From NCBI GenBank assembly GCA_027579435.1, contig JANBPK010000772.1, positions 62,001 to 126,000 on the forward strand: DNA of 64,000 nucleotides, read 5' to 3'. A program made the translations under genes and the position numbers. Origin of the DNA: Candolleomyces eurysporus. Lineage: Eukaryota > Basidiomycota > Agaricomycetes > Agaricales > Psathyrellaceae. This document shows positions 11,506 through 23,350 of this stretch, piece after piece. Positions within the stretch are counted from its first letter, which is position 1; every line of letters starts with the position of its first letter. Under the pieces are notes generated by a model. That model did no database searches and was not told where the DNA came from. It worked only from the letters and a program-made list of their open reading frames with translations.

Positions 11506-14431
11506 TCACAGAGGTCCACTCTCCGACAAAAAGCTACCCATAACGTCCGTCGGACGGGCTCTAGGGGCCGCAGACCTACCAGGCGGTGTCGTAAACGCAA
11601 CAACATCAGGTTCATCGTCCCTTGAGCCTGTAGTGATCTCCACCAATTGCGAAGCGTAAACTCTGCTCTCCTGCGCACTGTCTGAAGCTCTCTTATCCGT
11701 AGTACCCAATTCCGGTTCGAAGGCATGAGATGCGGGAGCCAGGAGCTCGACACGGTACTAAGCCGGTTGTCAGCGCTGAAGACCGGGCATGAGTCAGGGG
11801 AAAGCTTACCGAGATACTGAACAATGGGAAAGGGCACGAAGGCTGTAAATCTGATGGCAGATGTATCTCTCCTTGCAACGTCCGCACGCCCTCCTCCCTG
11901 ACCTCCCCTTCTTTGTTGGATTGCTGCGAGACCCACCACACGGCATTGGACACTGGCGTGCCATCACCTTCCGGAGCGTCATGTTCCAAGTCCCCTATCT
12001 CATGCACGCCCAAACCCGCAGCCAAATCTTGGAAACCTTTGCCCCCATAAAACCGATGATCTTCGGAGCTAGTTCGTCCCTTTTGAGGTTGAATCTTCTA
12101 TTCAAATTTAGTGTTGAAAACAGGATCTTGCTGCGCTTGAACGAGATGACTTACAGAAATGTCCGCGGATACTTGAGGCAAAACCGTGAGTTTATACGGA
12201 GCTGCACCAACATAAGAAGTTCCAGCTCCAGGGGACAGAGCGCCCCCCGATTCTCCCGCACTGTTGAGGTACCGCACCGCACGGCTCAAGCGAACGCGGG
12301 GCGAGCGTGGATTGAAAAAGAGATTCAAAGCACTGATGTCGTCGCAGCTAATTGTCAAGTAACAAGGGATTACGGTTCCCCTGGCATAGGAAAGCTACAA
12401 TATGATATCTGGAGTCAGATTTGCATGGTCACATAAACGAGCTTTTNAAGACATACGGGATTCGCAAGGGAAAGCGTGTAGTCCACTTTCAGTTCTCGTT
12501 GCTGAAGAAATGTGCCTCTTATCGGAATCGTGGGTAGTTGGTGCCATACTCCAGAATCTACCGTTGGACGAGGCAGAGTGTGGCATTCCTGGTACGCGTT
12601 TTGACGGTGCCATGGCATCGGTGGAGGAATCGTAGCCCTATTATAAACAATCGTCGTCCTCGCCCTGTAACGTAAATAGACGAATATCAATAGGTATCTG
12701 TTGGAAAAAATGAGAAGAACAAATGCAATACTAACTTGCTTGATGAGGAGAATATCCCATGGGAGATCACCAGCGTCAGTTCGTATTTCGTATTCGCTTT
12801 TACATCCCTCTCCAAGAAGCTCTGCGGAAGAACCACAGGGATTGTCGATTTAAGTGCGGAGAGTTTTTCTGCAGGACTGGGGTTGTAAAGAGGGGAAGAG
12901 GGCGTTCCAAGTGGTACAAGGGGTAGAAGATGGCCGCCGAAATCGAGTTCTGCCGCTCTGAGACTAGATGCTTTGCTAACACGCCGTTTCTTCTGAGAGT
13001 CATTTGTGGAGGTGGAAGCAGATCGCGAAAAAGAACCATCGTGACCCTTTTTGTGATGACCCTTTTGATGTCGATGGTGGTGGGTCCTCTTGGCTGTAAG
13101 TGTAGGGTGAAATTGCGGACGGTCCGGGCTCCGAGCCTGGCGCTGGGGACGCTAATGCGCCTGACGAAGGAGAGGGAGGGTCATTGTGGCATGAAGTGAT
13201 ATGAGACTGCCCTAGCACGGGTTCAGTCCGAGCGGCGAGTGGGAGCGCTGGGGGTGACGATGCGCCTGACGGAGGAGAGGGACGGTCAAGATGGAATGGG
13301 GTGATATGGAACTGCCCTAACACGGGTTCAATCCGAGCAGCGAGTGGGACCTTTTCGGGAGGAAATCTGCCCACATGAGAATCAGCGATGTCAGAGTTCG
13401 ATGTTCCTTCGCCTATGGCGCTCTCATCACGATAATCCGCAACATTCTTTTGAAGAGGCTTTTCAGCAGGAAAGGCGGTTATCTGCCCCCCAAGACCTTC
13501 ACTCTGGGGAGATAGCTGGATTTGACTCTCCACAGGCTGACCATTCGCCTGTACTGCTTCTAGAGTTGATAATTTGCCATATTTCGGGAACGGAATGGAG
13601 AATGGGAATACGTAGTCGCCTTCGAGCTTTCCGTCAAATTTCTCTCCGGGTTGAGGCTGACGAGGATCTCCGAAACTCCGATCCCAGATCGTGTAAGTTT
13701 GCTCCAAGAAGCTCACCGATCCAGTATCCATAGCGCTCGTAATAATCATGCCTTTAAGCTTGAAAAACGAGCTATCAGCATGAGTACATGCCAACGCGAC
13801 GGATAAACGAACGAAGGGGACATACCACCAACTTGACATTTTTTATCGTGTGACCAAGCAGGGATAGTTCGACCCGTCCGAATATGTTCTCCCCTTGGTA
13901 AAATCTGGGATGATTCCCTCCTTTCCGTCCTCTAGATTCCGCATTATATAGCTTTAATGTTGCCCACGGCTGGCCTTTTGGGCCTAAACCACCACTACGG
14001 ACGGCGAATTCAAACTCCTTCGGCGCCGCTGCAGAGTACCTGTGCGACATAGACGAGTACCTAGGAGGGTACGGAATCGCGGTGGTAGACGCTCTAAAAG
14101 TCGATCGCGTGTCGTTACTGCGCCCCGCGGGTAGTGTCCTATATGTCGGGGTAGTAATGTTTGATTCGAGGGACATGAACGACATGCGGTCATGGATTGG
14201 ATCTGCTCTGATTTCTGCTTCATTGCTATGTTCTGCGATATCGCTTGCGAGAGAAGAGAGGTTGGAGTAACGAGGTGGAGGGGCGACTGAGTTTCGAGGA
14301 GTCTGCTGAGTCCTAACGGTCTGGAAGGTTTCCGACACCGCCAATTGTGGGCTGTGAGACTGCCCTCCAGCTCTAGTTTGTGGGTCTGGTGACCGTGGCG
14401 CTGACGATGCAGAATATCGCTTCGAGAACAT
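11506..14431 (-). pseudogene. Alpha-arrestin-like gene, array copy 4, decayed
   Basis: The exon layout is that of the paralogs: 14431-13826, 13758-12736, 12664-12457, 12394-11810, 11757-11506, with all GT/AG sites kept. Two lesions outside homopolymer or N positions argue for a pseudogene. One extra base at about 13034-13035 (AAGAACC against AAGACC in copy 3) shifts the frame in the linker right after KGSRW. A CAG to TAG change at 12100-12098 makes a nonsense codon in exon 4; downstream of it the same frame stays open and paralog-like to the end. Both PPRY motifs and the duplicated EPVLGQ linker segment are present. If transcribed it would give an arrestin-N-only product. Confidence 0.75.
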
Positions 14432-14749
14432 GACGCGAAATTAAAGAGTTCGCTGTCTGTAGTTACCTCAAAATCAGTATTTATTCCCGGATATCTCATA
14501 TTTCTACTGACCTACGTGTTACTGGGTCTGGCGAGGGGTGAAATAGTTGCAGCTATGTTGATTGCCGTTACAAATATATCGGTGTGACAAGCTGAAAAGA
14601 GAAAACAATAAGAAAGAGCGCTCGAGAGTCGTGACTTGATAACAGCTGTCGTACTATAATCAACGAGGGCTACATGACGCCCCTGTGGGTGCATGTTTGC
14701 ATTCGTGTGTCCAAGGTCCGTCGGAAAGTATTCTCTTCCTCAACCTTTC
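14432..14749. other. Promoter region of arrestin copy 4
   Basis: No gene. It is homologous by eye to 9171-9500. The TGACGTCA core present upstream of copy 1 is degraded to TGACGCCC here. Confidence 0.4.
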
Positions 14750-16340
14750 CAGTGCTCCCTTGCACCGACTAGGCTCGACGCCTTGGAATGTCCCCGCACT
14801 CCATTGTTGAGCTCATTAAGCCTCAAGATCTCGCGTGTCGAAGAGTTCTTTTTNGCCTGTCTAAACTCCTGACAGCTCCAAGTTGAATACCCCAAAATCC
14901 AACTCTCCGAACTTGAAGCCAAGTCCTTCCTCACCTAACACTGCATCCGTGACTGACGGAAATTGGGACCCAAGCTGTCAATCCAACTGAGCAGGTTCAA
15001 CGGAAGGAAGGGCAACGTGCTCATCGGCTCTTTCGCCAAGATGCCGAAATTGGACCAAGTGAATTCATTCAATCCGGCTATGAGCCGTTCATTAGGATAC
15101 TGGAGCGTAGCGTTAGCCTATTTCAATCCTATGTCAGTATGGGGTTGACCTCACTTGTGCAATAAAGTAGCTTACCGCTATGATGTTGGGCGTGGCTTCG
15201 ATCAGGGCTTTTGCTTCGATGCGAGTGAAGGGGTTCGTTGGCTCGAGATAACCAGGAACGACTTGTGTCTCCGCATTTACTTCCAGTTCATTGGTAGGCG
15301 CAGGAAATGTCCCGGACCATATACCATCTTCGTGGGTTTCAGCGCCTTCCCAACAGATCCACCTTGTCCCATGACTACGAGGTCACTCTTCCGTCCAACC
15401 CCACTCATACACGACTATTTTCTCTAGGAGAGCAAAGGATTCTGGGAAGCTTGGAGAATTGGGTGAGAGCATGGTCGTGGAGGTCGAGGATGAGTTCGCG
15501 AATGTGGAGAGCATGGTTTGCGACGGTCCCCATCATAAACTTCGATTGGTCGTCAGACACCAAAAGTGCCGCCTCTCCCGGGAAGTTTGGTTTGAAGAAA
15601 CATATTTGCAGTGCGAGAACCACCATTCCACGGATTCAAGGCGGGAAATTGTGATGTCGAGCTCGGGATCGTTCTTCCTCCTGCCGTAGGCCCGGGGACT
15701 GGCGTATGAATGGGAGCTTGGGTACGGAAAGTGCGAGACTTCGCCGCGGCGGACGTGAGTGGGGAGCATGAGACTTCCAAAGCACTCTTGACAGAAGTGG
15801 GTTATTGGTAAGCAATGCATGGAAAATTCCACCAGCGGCTCGTTTGGAGGCCGTCGAATCGGGCGATGCGGCACGAGAAGATCTTCATCAGCGGTTCTGA
15901 GCCTCGTTTGAAAAGATACAAGGCGGAAAGTTGGGCATTGAGGAGCCAGTTGTTAGAGGAGCTTGCGGTGAGATAGGATTTAGTTGGTATCCAGCCTTTG
16001 AATGAAGGGGGTATAGACCGTGCCGTCGTGGTCCATGTTGAAGGTGGGTGGGTGAAGAAGACCAAGGATGTCAATGGGGCAATGTAGCATACGGTCGTGG
16101 TCGACGTCCCGGAGTCGACAGCGGCCGTTCCGAAGGGATTCTGTGTACAACTAAGTAGCTCGCTCCGGTTGGTCTTCTAGTTCGAGCTTGTAGTCTGTGA
16201 AATCGCCCGGGACTCGGAGCAACGGTGTTGCGGCCAAGTTACAAGCTTGAAGCCATAAACCGTCGGAAATCAGCACCGCCACTGCGACAACTGCGTAAAC
16301 CGCGGACCGGCAGATCGCGGATTCAGCACCGGCACTCAAG
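14750..16340 (-). other. Unrecognised coding-like remnants, minus strand
   Basis: Several minus-strand stretches look like exons of an unidentified gene. Examples are near 15000-15130 (words such as LNEFTWSNFGILAKEP, STLPFLPLNLLSW), 15180-15240 (ending at AGCGGTAAGC), 15405-15540 (IRELILDLHDHALTQFSK), 15560-15870 and 15990-16100 (DILGLLHPPTFNMDH). No single frame joins them and I found no convincing start, so I cannot tell a spliced gene from a degraded one. No domain is recognised. Confidence 0.3.
15147..15179 (-). repeat. Block shared with 9576-9608
   Basis: This is the second copy of the short exon-edge-like block, located at the same relative place upstream of arrestin copy 4. It indicates that the duplicated arrestin unit extends at least this far. 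Confidence 0.5.
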
Positions 16341-18233
16341 TACTCACTCCTTAATCTCTAACCGCTAGATCACCAGTCGACGGTCGTAAGAGCTGTGTTT
16401 CGCTGAGCTGCACTGAGAAGGATTCAACACGCCGTGGATGCGTCTGTCCTCCGCAAAGGCTCCCTCAGGTGTTTCTTTGCTTTTCATAGGCAAGAATCAG
16501 GATGACAACCGTGCCAGTCCGCTTTGCATGTTGCTGGTGAGTCCTTTGCCTTTCTTCGCATTGAATTGCGATGGTTGGCTGACAACATATCTATGGTTTC
16601 TCTGTCCTCAGGTCAGTGGGCACTGTACTTTGTGCCTCGGCAGACCACCTACACTCGCCATTGCAACTGCATCGTCCCTCCGCCATACTGCCCTTGACGG
16701 CGCTCAGTCAACCAATGGCCAGGGAATACAGTACGAAATCACCTCCGCCACTTCGCGATCCATGAAGGACTAGTCAACCTCACTTCCATCGTCTCCCAGC
16801 CAACATTTGGCACCTAGTGGGTGAATAGCCGAGTGAATGTCATGCCGTGGCTGAAAGGGCTGCTCGTAGAGTCGGTGAGGATAATACGGATGGGTTGGTT
16901 CTTGTGGCGAAGGATGGTATGTACACTTGATACTTCGACCGGTTTCTTTCGATCCTTGCTCTCTGCCTCCTTTCATGCTCTTTCGCTCGGGCGATTGATC
17001 GTGCGCTCGCCTTTTCGTTCGCTCGTCCCTTCGATCGTCCGTCCCTCTTTATTACACATATTCATTTCCTCTTACATCTGTCCATCCTCCACGCACCTAG
17101 CTAATTTCCTCTTTCCTTCCCTCCAGTCTCAGAAAACCAGGCCCCTTAAATATCTACCTCGAAGATGTGCGGGAGACGACTACGCCTAGTATTCATGAAC
17201 AGCACATACCGTGTCCTGCAAGGCACCTCACCGCGCTTCATAACCCTCCTGCCACCGAGTCGAGTCCGATAGCACCTGTGGATAGTGCAGGACGGGTGAG
17301 GAACGTGTTCTGGATTACTTGAATTCGGGAGGGAGCGGATGGGCGATGGAAGGCGACGGGAAGCGTCTTGGAGTGTTGTAGGTGCGCCTCGTTCTTCTGA
17401 CTGTTCGGCCTGTGGCTTTTGGTCGAAGAGGGGAAGCCTGTATGACTTCCTTTCTTTCCTCACCGCCAACCGACTCGCGTCGTGCTGCTCTCTCTCGAGA
17501 CTACTCTCTTTCTCGGCGCTCGTAATTCTTTCCGCCTTCCACTATGAGCTCAGTCGAGCTTTGAGCCCTTCAACTCGTCTTTATTGTTTTCCTTCGCATG
17601 CTTCCATCTTTCGAGTTTATTTCCTTGTCTCGTGTTTATTTGTTGACAACGACCGGCTACTTTAGGAATGTCTACTGTTCTATCTACTTTGCTCAGTTAC
17701 CTGGATCTTCGTCTTCTTGATTTTCTTTTCGTGCATAGTTCTCTTGTTCTTGTTCTTTTTTAGTACCTCTGACGTAGATCCCTTCTATTTCTTTACAACA
17801 TTTTGCGCGCAGTGAACGTACGCCTCTCAGAGCCGGAGGAAAGGATGTGCACTGGGCGCGGCGAGTTCGTTGACAAGGAGGGGTGGTAGCGTAGTGAAGA
17901 TTCAGATGCCAGTGGTGGATGCGGTTGTCTCAACGACAGCGTCTTCTTTCATCTACCAATACGGGACTTTGTTTTGTGTGGTCATTGTCGATGATTGAGA
18001 GGGCAGGCGTAGTTGTTCGTTGTGTCTCATCTAAAAATATTACTTCAATACTTGCGAATTTAAGACGCCAAGGCAGGCTCAACTCTTTCACATAACCACG
18101 TGAACCTGATGAATCCGAAACGATCCCCGAAACGATCCCGAACATCACATCGCGGTCGCCCTCTTCGACTACTACTTTTACCCACCTCATTCAATCCCCT
18201 TCGACTTTACTTTGTGTCACTGAATAACTGGAT
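16341..18233. other. Non-coding region upstream of the NLR gene
   Basis: No gene is supported. Pyrimidine-rich stretches on the plus strand (about 16960-17130 and 17440-17760), typical of fungal promoters and 5' leaders, lead toward the NACHT-WD40 start at 18234. Short open frames here lack family features. Confidence 0.4.
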
Positions 18234-21200
18234 ATGGATCCCCCCAAAAGGCCGCGTCGCCGAGATGAAGCCAAGGAGTTCCTCAAACATCCCGTGAAAT
18301 TCTTCAGAGAACGTTTCGGTTCTCGCACGCCCTCTCCCTCTCCGTCTCGCCCCACCTCGCTCTCCAACGTTGTGGGAGATATAGGTACCAGCTCTAAAGC
18401 CAGCCACGATGTCCCTACACCCGATCCACTTGCCGAGGACACCAATCGCGGTGAAATTCAAAGCCATCAGGACAACCTCGACACAGCGATCGGTCACCAA
18501 CTTCCTCAAGATCATTCCAATCAGGCGATCCAAGCCAAGGTTTTGGAGGCTGTACCTTTCATCCCAGCACAGAGCGAAGAGAATACGCTCATACCCTCCA
18601 CTTCCGCCTTCGATCATGACGGCGTATCGCCGGTCTTCAATTCATTCCCCCCGAGCGAGCGCTTGACGAGGTCTCAAGAAGAGGGAGAGCCGCAGATGAC
18701 CACTGTTCATGTCGATCATCCAAGCCAGGGCCTCGGCGCAACGGCCGTTGCCTCCGATCTTCTAATTCAATCGAACAGTCCCGCCACTGCGATGTCTGGC
18801 GGGGCAAACGAACCTCAGGAGGATCCGACGCGCATCGAACATCAGCCAGCGGGGCTTGGCAGCAAGATCTACGAAGGCGTCAAGATCACCCTCCGACGAA
18901 TTGTCGACGTATCGGATGTTTTCCCCCCATTGAAGAGTACCGCTGCGGGGCTGTTGGCCATTTGTAACACAATTGATGTGGGTCTTTCTCTACGAGATGC
19001 GGTCCTCCTTACCAATCTATCGGTAGGCATATGACGAGAACCATGAGGAATTCGACGCACTTCTCAAGAGGGTGGAGGCTTTGTCGCTAATTATAGACAA
19101 GAGTCCGCCCAATATCGAGCCAGGAGTCCAGGATCGCTTCAGCGGATTGTCACGGTGAGAGTGGTTTGTTCATCCCTAACGTCGATGTACTAACCGCATG
19201 CTGGAACGAGCAGTACTCTGAAGGAGAAAAAGAAGAAACTCCAAGGCAAGGTTAATCCGAACAGATCAAGCGTTGATCGAGCATTCCTCACGGACCAGGA
19301 CAAACAAGAGGTATTGAAGTTGACGCAGGAGATCAGGTTTGCCATCGAGATAGCAATGGTGAGCTTGTTTGGGCTCGTACTCATGACATTGGCTCACAAC
19401 TGCCTAGTTTGATGCGACCATCGAGAATATGACCCAGACCCTTCAGATTGTTAGGGGGGTTGACTGGTTGAAGGAACGAATCGAGAGTACGTCTGATTCT
19501 CTGCATGTTTGCTTCCTTTCCTCAAGGGTATGAATAGTAATTGAGGATAACACTGGGGCCATGCACAATATCGAAGAGGCCGTCCGATCGCTGAAGAGGT
19601 CCAGTAAGTTTGCATTGCTTCATTATCTCATTGATCATGCTGCTCAGCCCATGAAATCAGACACGTTTGAGAAACTAGGTGGAGTGAAAGGCGCAGAGTT
19701 TAGCAATGCTCAACGAGGCTCCGGGTGCACACCTGGATCCAGGATATCGCTGCTAGCCATGCTGCTCGTATGGGCAAAGGACCTTTGTTCTCCTCATCTG
19801 TTCTGGCTTAGCGGGCTCGCGGGGACAGGGAAGACTGCTGTGTCAAAGACCTTTTGCTCCCAGCTCAACAATCGGGGACTTCTGGGTGCAAGCTTCTTCT
19901 GTACACTCAGTGAACTCGATAAGAAGGATGTGTACCTCATCATCCCCACCCTTGCGAGGATTCTGGCAGAGGAACGACCCAAATTTGGCGACGCCCTCGA
20001 GAAAATTCTCGAGTCTGATAGAGCCTGCAGAAATCCAACAGAGATGGATTTGAATGACCAGTATGCCAAACTCATTCTCGAGCCTGCTCAGAGGACCTTT
20101 GCAGCTGATGAGCTCCTTGTGCTTGGTGTGGATGCACTTGATGAGTGCGAGAACAAAGATGCTGTCAGGCTCTTCATTGCAGCAATCTTGTCACAGAAAC
20201 CAACCATTCCCCTCAAGTTCTTCCTTACTAGCCGTCCTGAGATCTCTCTTCGGGAGTCCTTTGGTACATCTACCCACCATAGGTGGCTTCGCCTCCATGA
20301 CATTGAAGCTAGCATTGTCAAAGCTGATATCCTGCTTTACCTGAATTATCAATTCAAATGCATCCCAAGGGTGTATAACCACTATCAGGCAAAGTCAAAC
20401 TGGCCACCTCCAGAGATCCAAAACATTGCTGATGTCTCTGGAGCACTGTTTATCATTGCAGCCACCATGGTTGCATATATTGCAACATACTCAGGGAATA
20501 GCCTGAAGCGGTTTCAAGAACTGGGCCAACCCTCTGCAAATGTCCAGCTTTCTGGCATTGAAACCCTATACAGCACAATACTAGCTGAAGCTTTCAAAGA
20601 TCTGGACCAGGAGGAGGCAGATATGATACACTCCTGTCTGTCACTGCTTGTTGCAGCCCAAAGGCCTGTTTCAGTGAGTGACTATGCCAAGTTGCTCAGA
20701 ACAGATACCTTGACAATCCGAGAAGCTTTCAAGTCCCTTCATTCTGTTGTGCAAGTTCCAGATGAAGGCTGTGATGATGCCCTTGTCTTGATTTTTCATG
20801 CATCTTTTGTTGACTTCCTGACATCAGAACAGCATCATGACAAGAAATGGAGAATTGACAGAACTGCTGCACATTCTACTACAGCTGAAACATGCTTTGC
20901 TGTCATGGACTCTATGCTATGCTTTGGGATTTCAGGAGCCACAACCTCATATCTGAGCAATGACAACCAACCCAAGCCTTTGGAACTTGCATCTGAACTG
21001 GCTTATGCATGCACAGCATGGGGGGATCATGTTCTCCATGCAGGAGTCACTGAGCCTTTTCAGCAAAGAATACTGGAATTTGTGGAGACAAGGAAAATCT
21101 TGTATTGGATTGAAGCACTGAGTGTGCTGAAGAAGGTCAAATATGCCCACAATACACTCTGGACAATGTCCAAGGTGAGTTTAAAATGGACAGAATTGTA

Positions 21201-22594
21201 GCACCAAAATTGACAGATTATACAGAAATTAATCTCAACCAAGCTGGGGTCATTGCTGAACAACATTGGAGATTTTGTGCACAATTTCTATCCAGCAATC
21301 AGCCACAGTGCTCCCCATTTATATCTGTCAGCACTACCATTCTATGCTGCAACAGAACAGCCAATGCAGGCACTTCTGGAATTTCTTTCAGTTCCCAGTG
21401 TTCACCATGACTTGGTTCATAGACAGGAAATTTTGAAGCTATTTAACCAATGTGCGGTAAACTCTGTGGCATTCTCTCCAGATGGAAAATACATAGTCTC
21501 AGGCATGGGGGATGGCACCATTCAACTGTGGAATTCCCAAACAGGACAGCCAGCCTTGGAGCCAATAGAAGGGCATAGTGAAGAGGTCACATCTGTTGCC
21601 TTCTCTCCTGATGGCAAGTATATTGTCTCAGGCTCAGAGGATGAGACCATCAGGGTGTGGGATGCTCAAACAGGACAGGCAGTCTTGAAACCTGAAGAAG
21701 AGCATACTGGCTCTGTCACATCTGTTGCCTTCTCTCCTGATGGCAAGTACATTGTCTCAGCCTCAGATGGTGAAATCATTAGGTTGTGGGATACTCAGAC
21801 TGGACAGCCAGCCTTGGAGCCAATACATAGTGACTGTGTAGTCCATGCTGCATTCTCTCCTGATGGCAANGTACATAGTTTCAGGCTCATTTGACAGGAC
21901 CATCAGGCTGTGGGATGCTCAAACAGGACAGTCAGCCTTGGAACCAATGGCTGGGCATAGTGAATGGGTCACATCTGTTGCATTCTCTCCTGATAGCAAG
22001 TACATTGTCTCAGGCTCATGTGACAAGACAATTAGGCTGTGGGATGCTCAGACTGGACAGCCAGTTTTGAAGCCAATGACAGGGCATAGCTCCTATGTCT
22101 GGTGTGTTGCATTTTCTCCTAATGGCCAGTACATTGTCTCAAGCTCAGAAGACAAGACAGTCAGGCTGTGGAATGCTCAGACAGGACAGCCAGCCTTAGA
22201 GCCAATGACTGGGCATAGTGAGTCAGTCACATCTGTTGCATTCTCTCCCAATGGTGAGTGCATTGTCTCAGGCTCACTTGACAACACCATCAGACTGTGG
22301 CATGCTCAGACCAGACAGCCAGCTTTGGAGCCAATGACAGAGCATAGTAATAATGCCACATCACAGCCATTTTGTCCACAATTTCCATTTCTACACAGCT
22401 ATTCACCTGGGATCTTGATACTCAACTCCAATAGTTGGATTCAGAACTCCTCAGGAGATCTTCTATTTTGGATTCCACCACATTGTCAGGCTGGCCTCTC
22501 ATACAATGGCACTTGTCTTGTCATTGCAAATTCCCAGACTACCAAAGTTGAGCTCACCAATGCAGCTAATCATGGTTCTGACTGGCTCAAGTAA
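18234..22594 (+). CDS. NACHT-WD40 STAND protein (fungal NLR-like)
   Basis: Such proteins act as regulated NTPase switches in fungal non-self recognition (HET-D/HET-E type). Predicted exons: 18234-18977, 19027-19154, 19214-19358, 19408-19486, 19538-19603, 19661-21174, 21226-22594; all phases fit, giving about 1347 residues. Order: a Ser/Pro/Glu-rich N-terminus, a helical region (FPPLKSTAAGLLAICNTID; KLTQEIRFAIEIAMFDAT), a NACHT domain with Walker A GLAGTGKT, Walker B LLVLGVDALDE and FFLTSRPE, a winged-helix-like segment, then seven WD40 repeats. One N at 21870 is surplus and splits the fourth WD40 frame; the neighbouring repeats show the expected frame. From about 20340 onward CpG is almost absent. 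The last codons run into TAAGT, so TAA or a GTAAGT donor could end the exon. The N-terminal effector type is not recognised. Confidence 0.85.
21455..22350 (+). repeat. Seven near-identical WD40 units
   Basis: Units of about 126-129 bp repeat TTCTCTCCTGATGGCAAGTA-like and GTCTCAGGCTCA strings, encoding xVTSVAFSPDGKYIVSGSxD blocks. Conservation at the DNA level, including third positions, suggests recent expansion or gene conversion rather than old repeats kept only by protein constraint. Confidence 0.85.
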
Positions 22595-23176
22595 GTCCCA
22601 CAATTTCTCCCTTGGTTTGCTCTATTCAATTTGTTCAAGATGTAAGCAGCGCAGTGATCATCAAGCATGCAGTCCTTGGCCCATCACTACTGTAAGTTTT
22701 GCCAACACCAACTGTGATGTTGTTCTGCAACTTACACAAAGTGCTAAGATTCCAATTTAGCTCTCAAGTTAACAGCTGCTTGCTCCAGAGTTGTTCTTTT
22801 ATCCAACTGACATCCTACCTCCTGTTTATGGTACTCTTTGTANTTTTTTCTACTATACTCTGTTATGACATTCTTTCCACGCATAATTGCACTATTGAAA
22901 CTGTGTGTAGCGGGATATCAAACAGTGTGATCTGAAGGCTTTTGGGGTGTTACTGGTTCCTGTCTTCTTCACTGTCAAACACCAAAAAATATTTTGATGT
23001 AGGACTTAGTGACATTCAGATGATCAATTTATCATCCGATTCTGTTTCACTGGCAGTGGGGACTGCCAACCAGCACAAAGGACTGCAGGTTGTTTGTACC
23101 TGTTTGTACCCAGCCAAAACCTGTGACCTCAAGATTAACAGCATTGAGTTCACTTTTCATAAAAATTGTGGTATAA
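22595..23176. other. CpG-poor 3' flank of the NLR gene
   Basis: No gene. It may hold a short last exon or the 3' UTR of the NLR gene. It stays CpG-poor up to the LTR boundary at 23177, where CpG becomes frequent at once. Confidence 0.45.
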
Positions 23177-23337
23177 TGTCACGGTCAAGGTCAGAGCTTA
23201 CAGTGAGGACGAGGGGCGGGGTCAAGATGAGTTGATTCGACAGACGGAACATGAATTATAATCTACGGATTTAAAGGAAAAAGAGAGGATATTAAAAATA
23301 ATCCTGCGCACAGGCCTATCGTGCATTGACCACGACA
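23177..23337 (-). repeat. 3' LTR of the Ty3/gypsy element
   Basis: 161 bp, beginning TGTCACGGTC and ending GACCACGACA. It differs from the other LTR at three positions, all transitions, two of which are CpG lost in this copy. Confidence 0.9.
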
Positions 23338-23350
23338 TCATCTCCTCTTC
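23338..23350 (-). promoter_or_regulatory. Polypurine tract next to the 3' LTR
   Basis: The minus strand reads GAAGAGGAGATGA immediately before the LTR TGTC. This is the usual place and composition of the plus-strand priming site in LTR retrotransposons. Confidence 0.7.

Larger units (their letters stand above)
1..14760 (-). repeat. Tandem alpha-arrestin gene array
   Basis: Four gene units and two N-terminal relics share exon structure, promoter block and 3' flank, all on the minus strand. Starts are at 1791, 2414 (relic), 5688, 9170, about 10988 (relic) and 14431. Copies 3 and 4 are closest to each other (shared linker duplication, identical C-terminal frame); copies 1 and 2 form the other pair. 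Confidence 0.85.

Noticed and set aside
16438..17665. Three plus-strand open frames of 108-122 codons
   Set aside because: They have low-complexity Ser/Leu/Arg composition from pyrimidine-rich DNA, no splice logic joining them and no family features; more likely promoter sequence.
21845..21894. Real frameshift separating two WD40 proteins
   Set aside because: The break is at an N inside GATGGCAA-N-GTA, where every other repeat reads GATGGCAAGTA.
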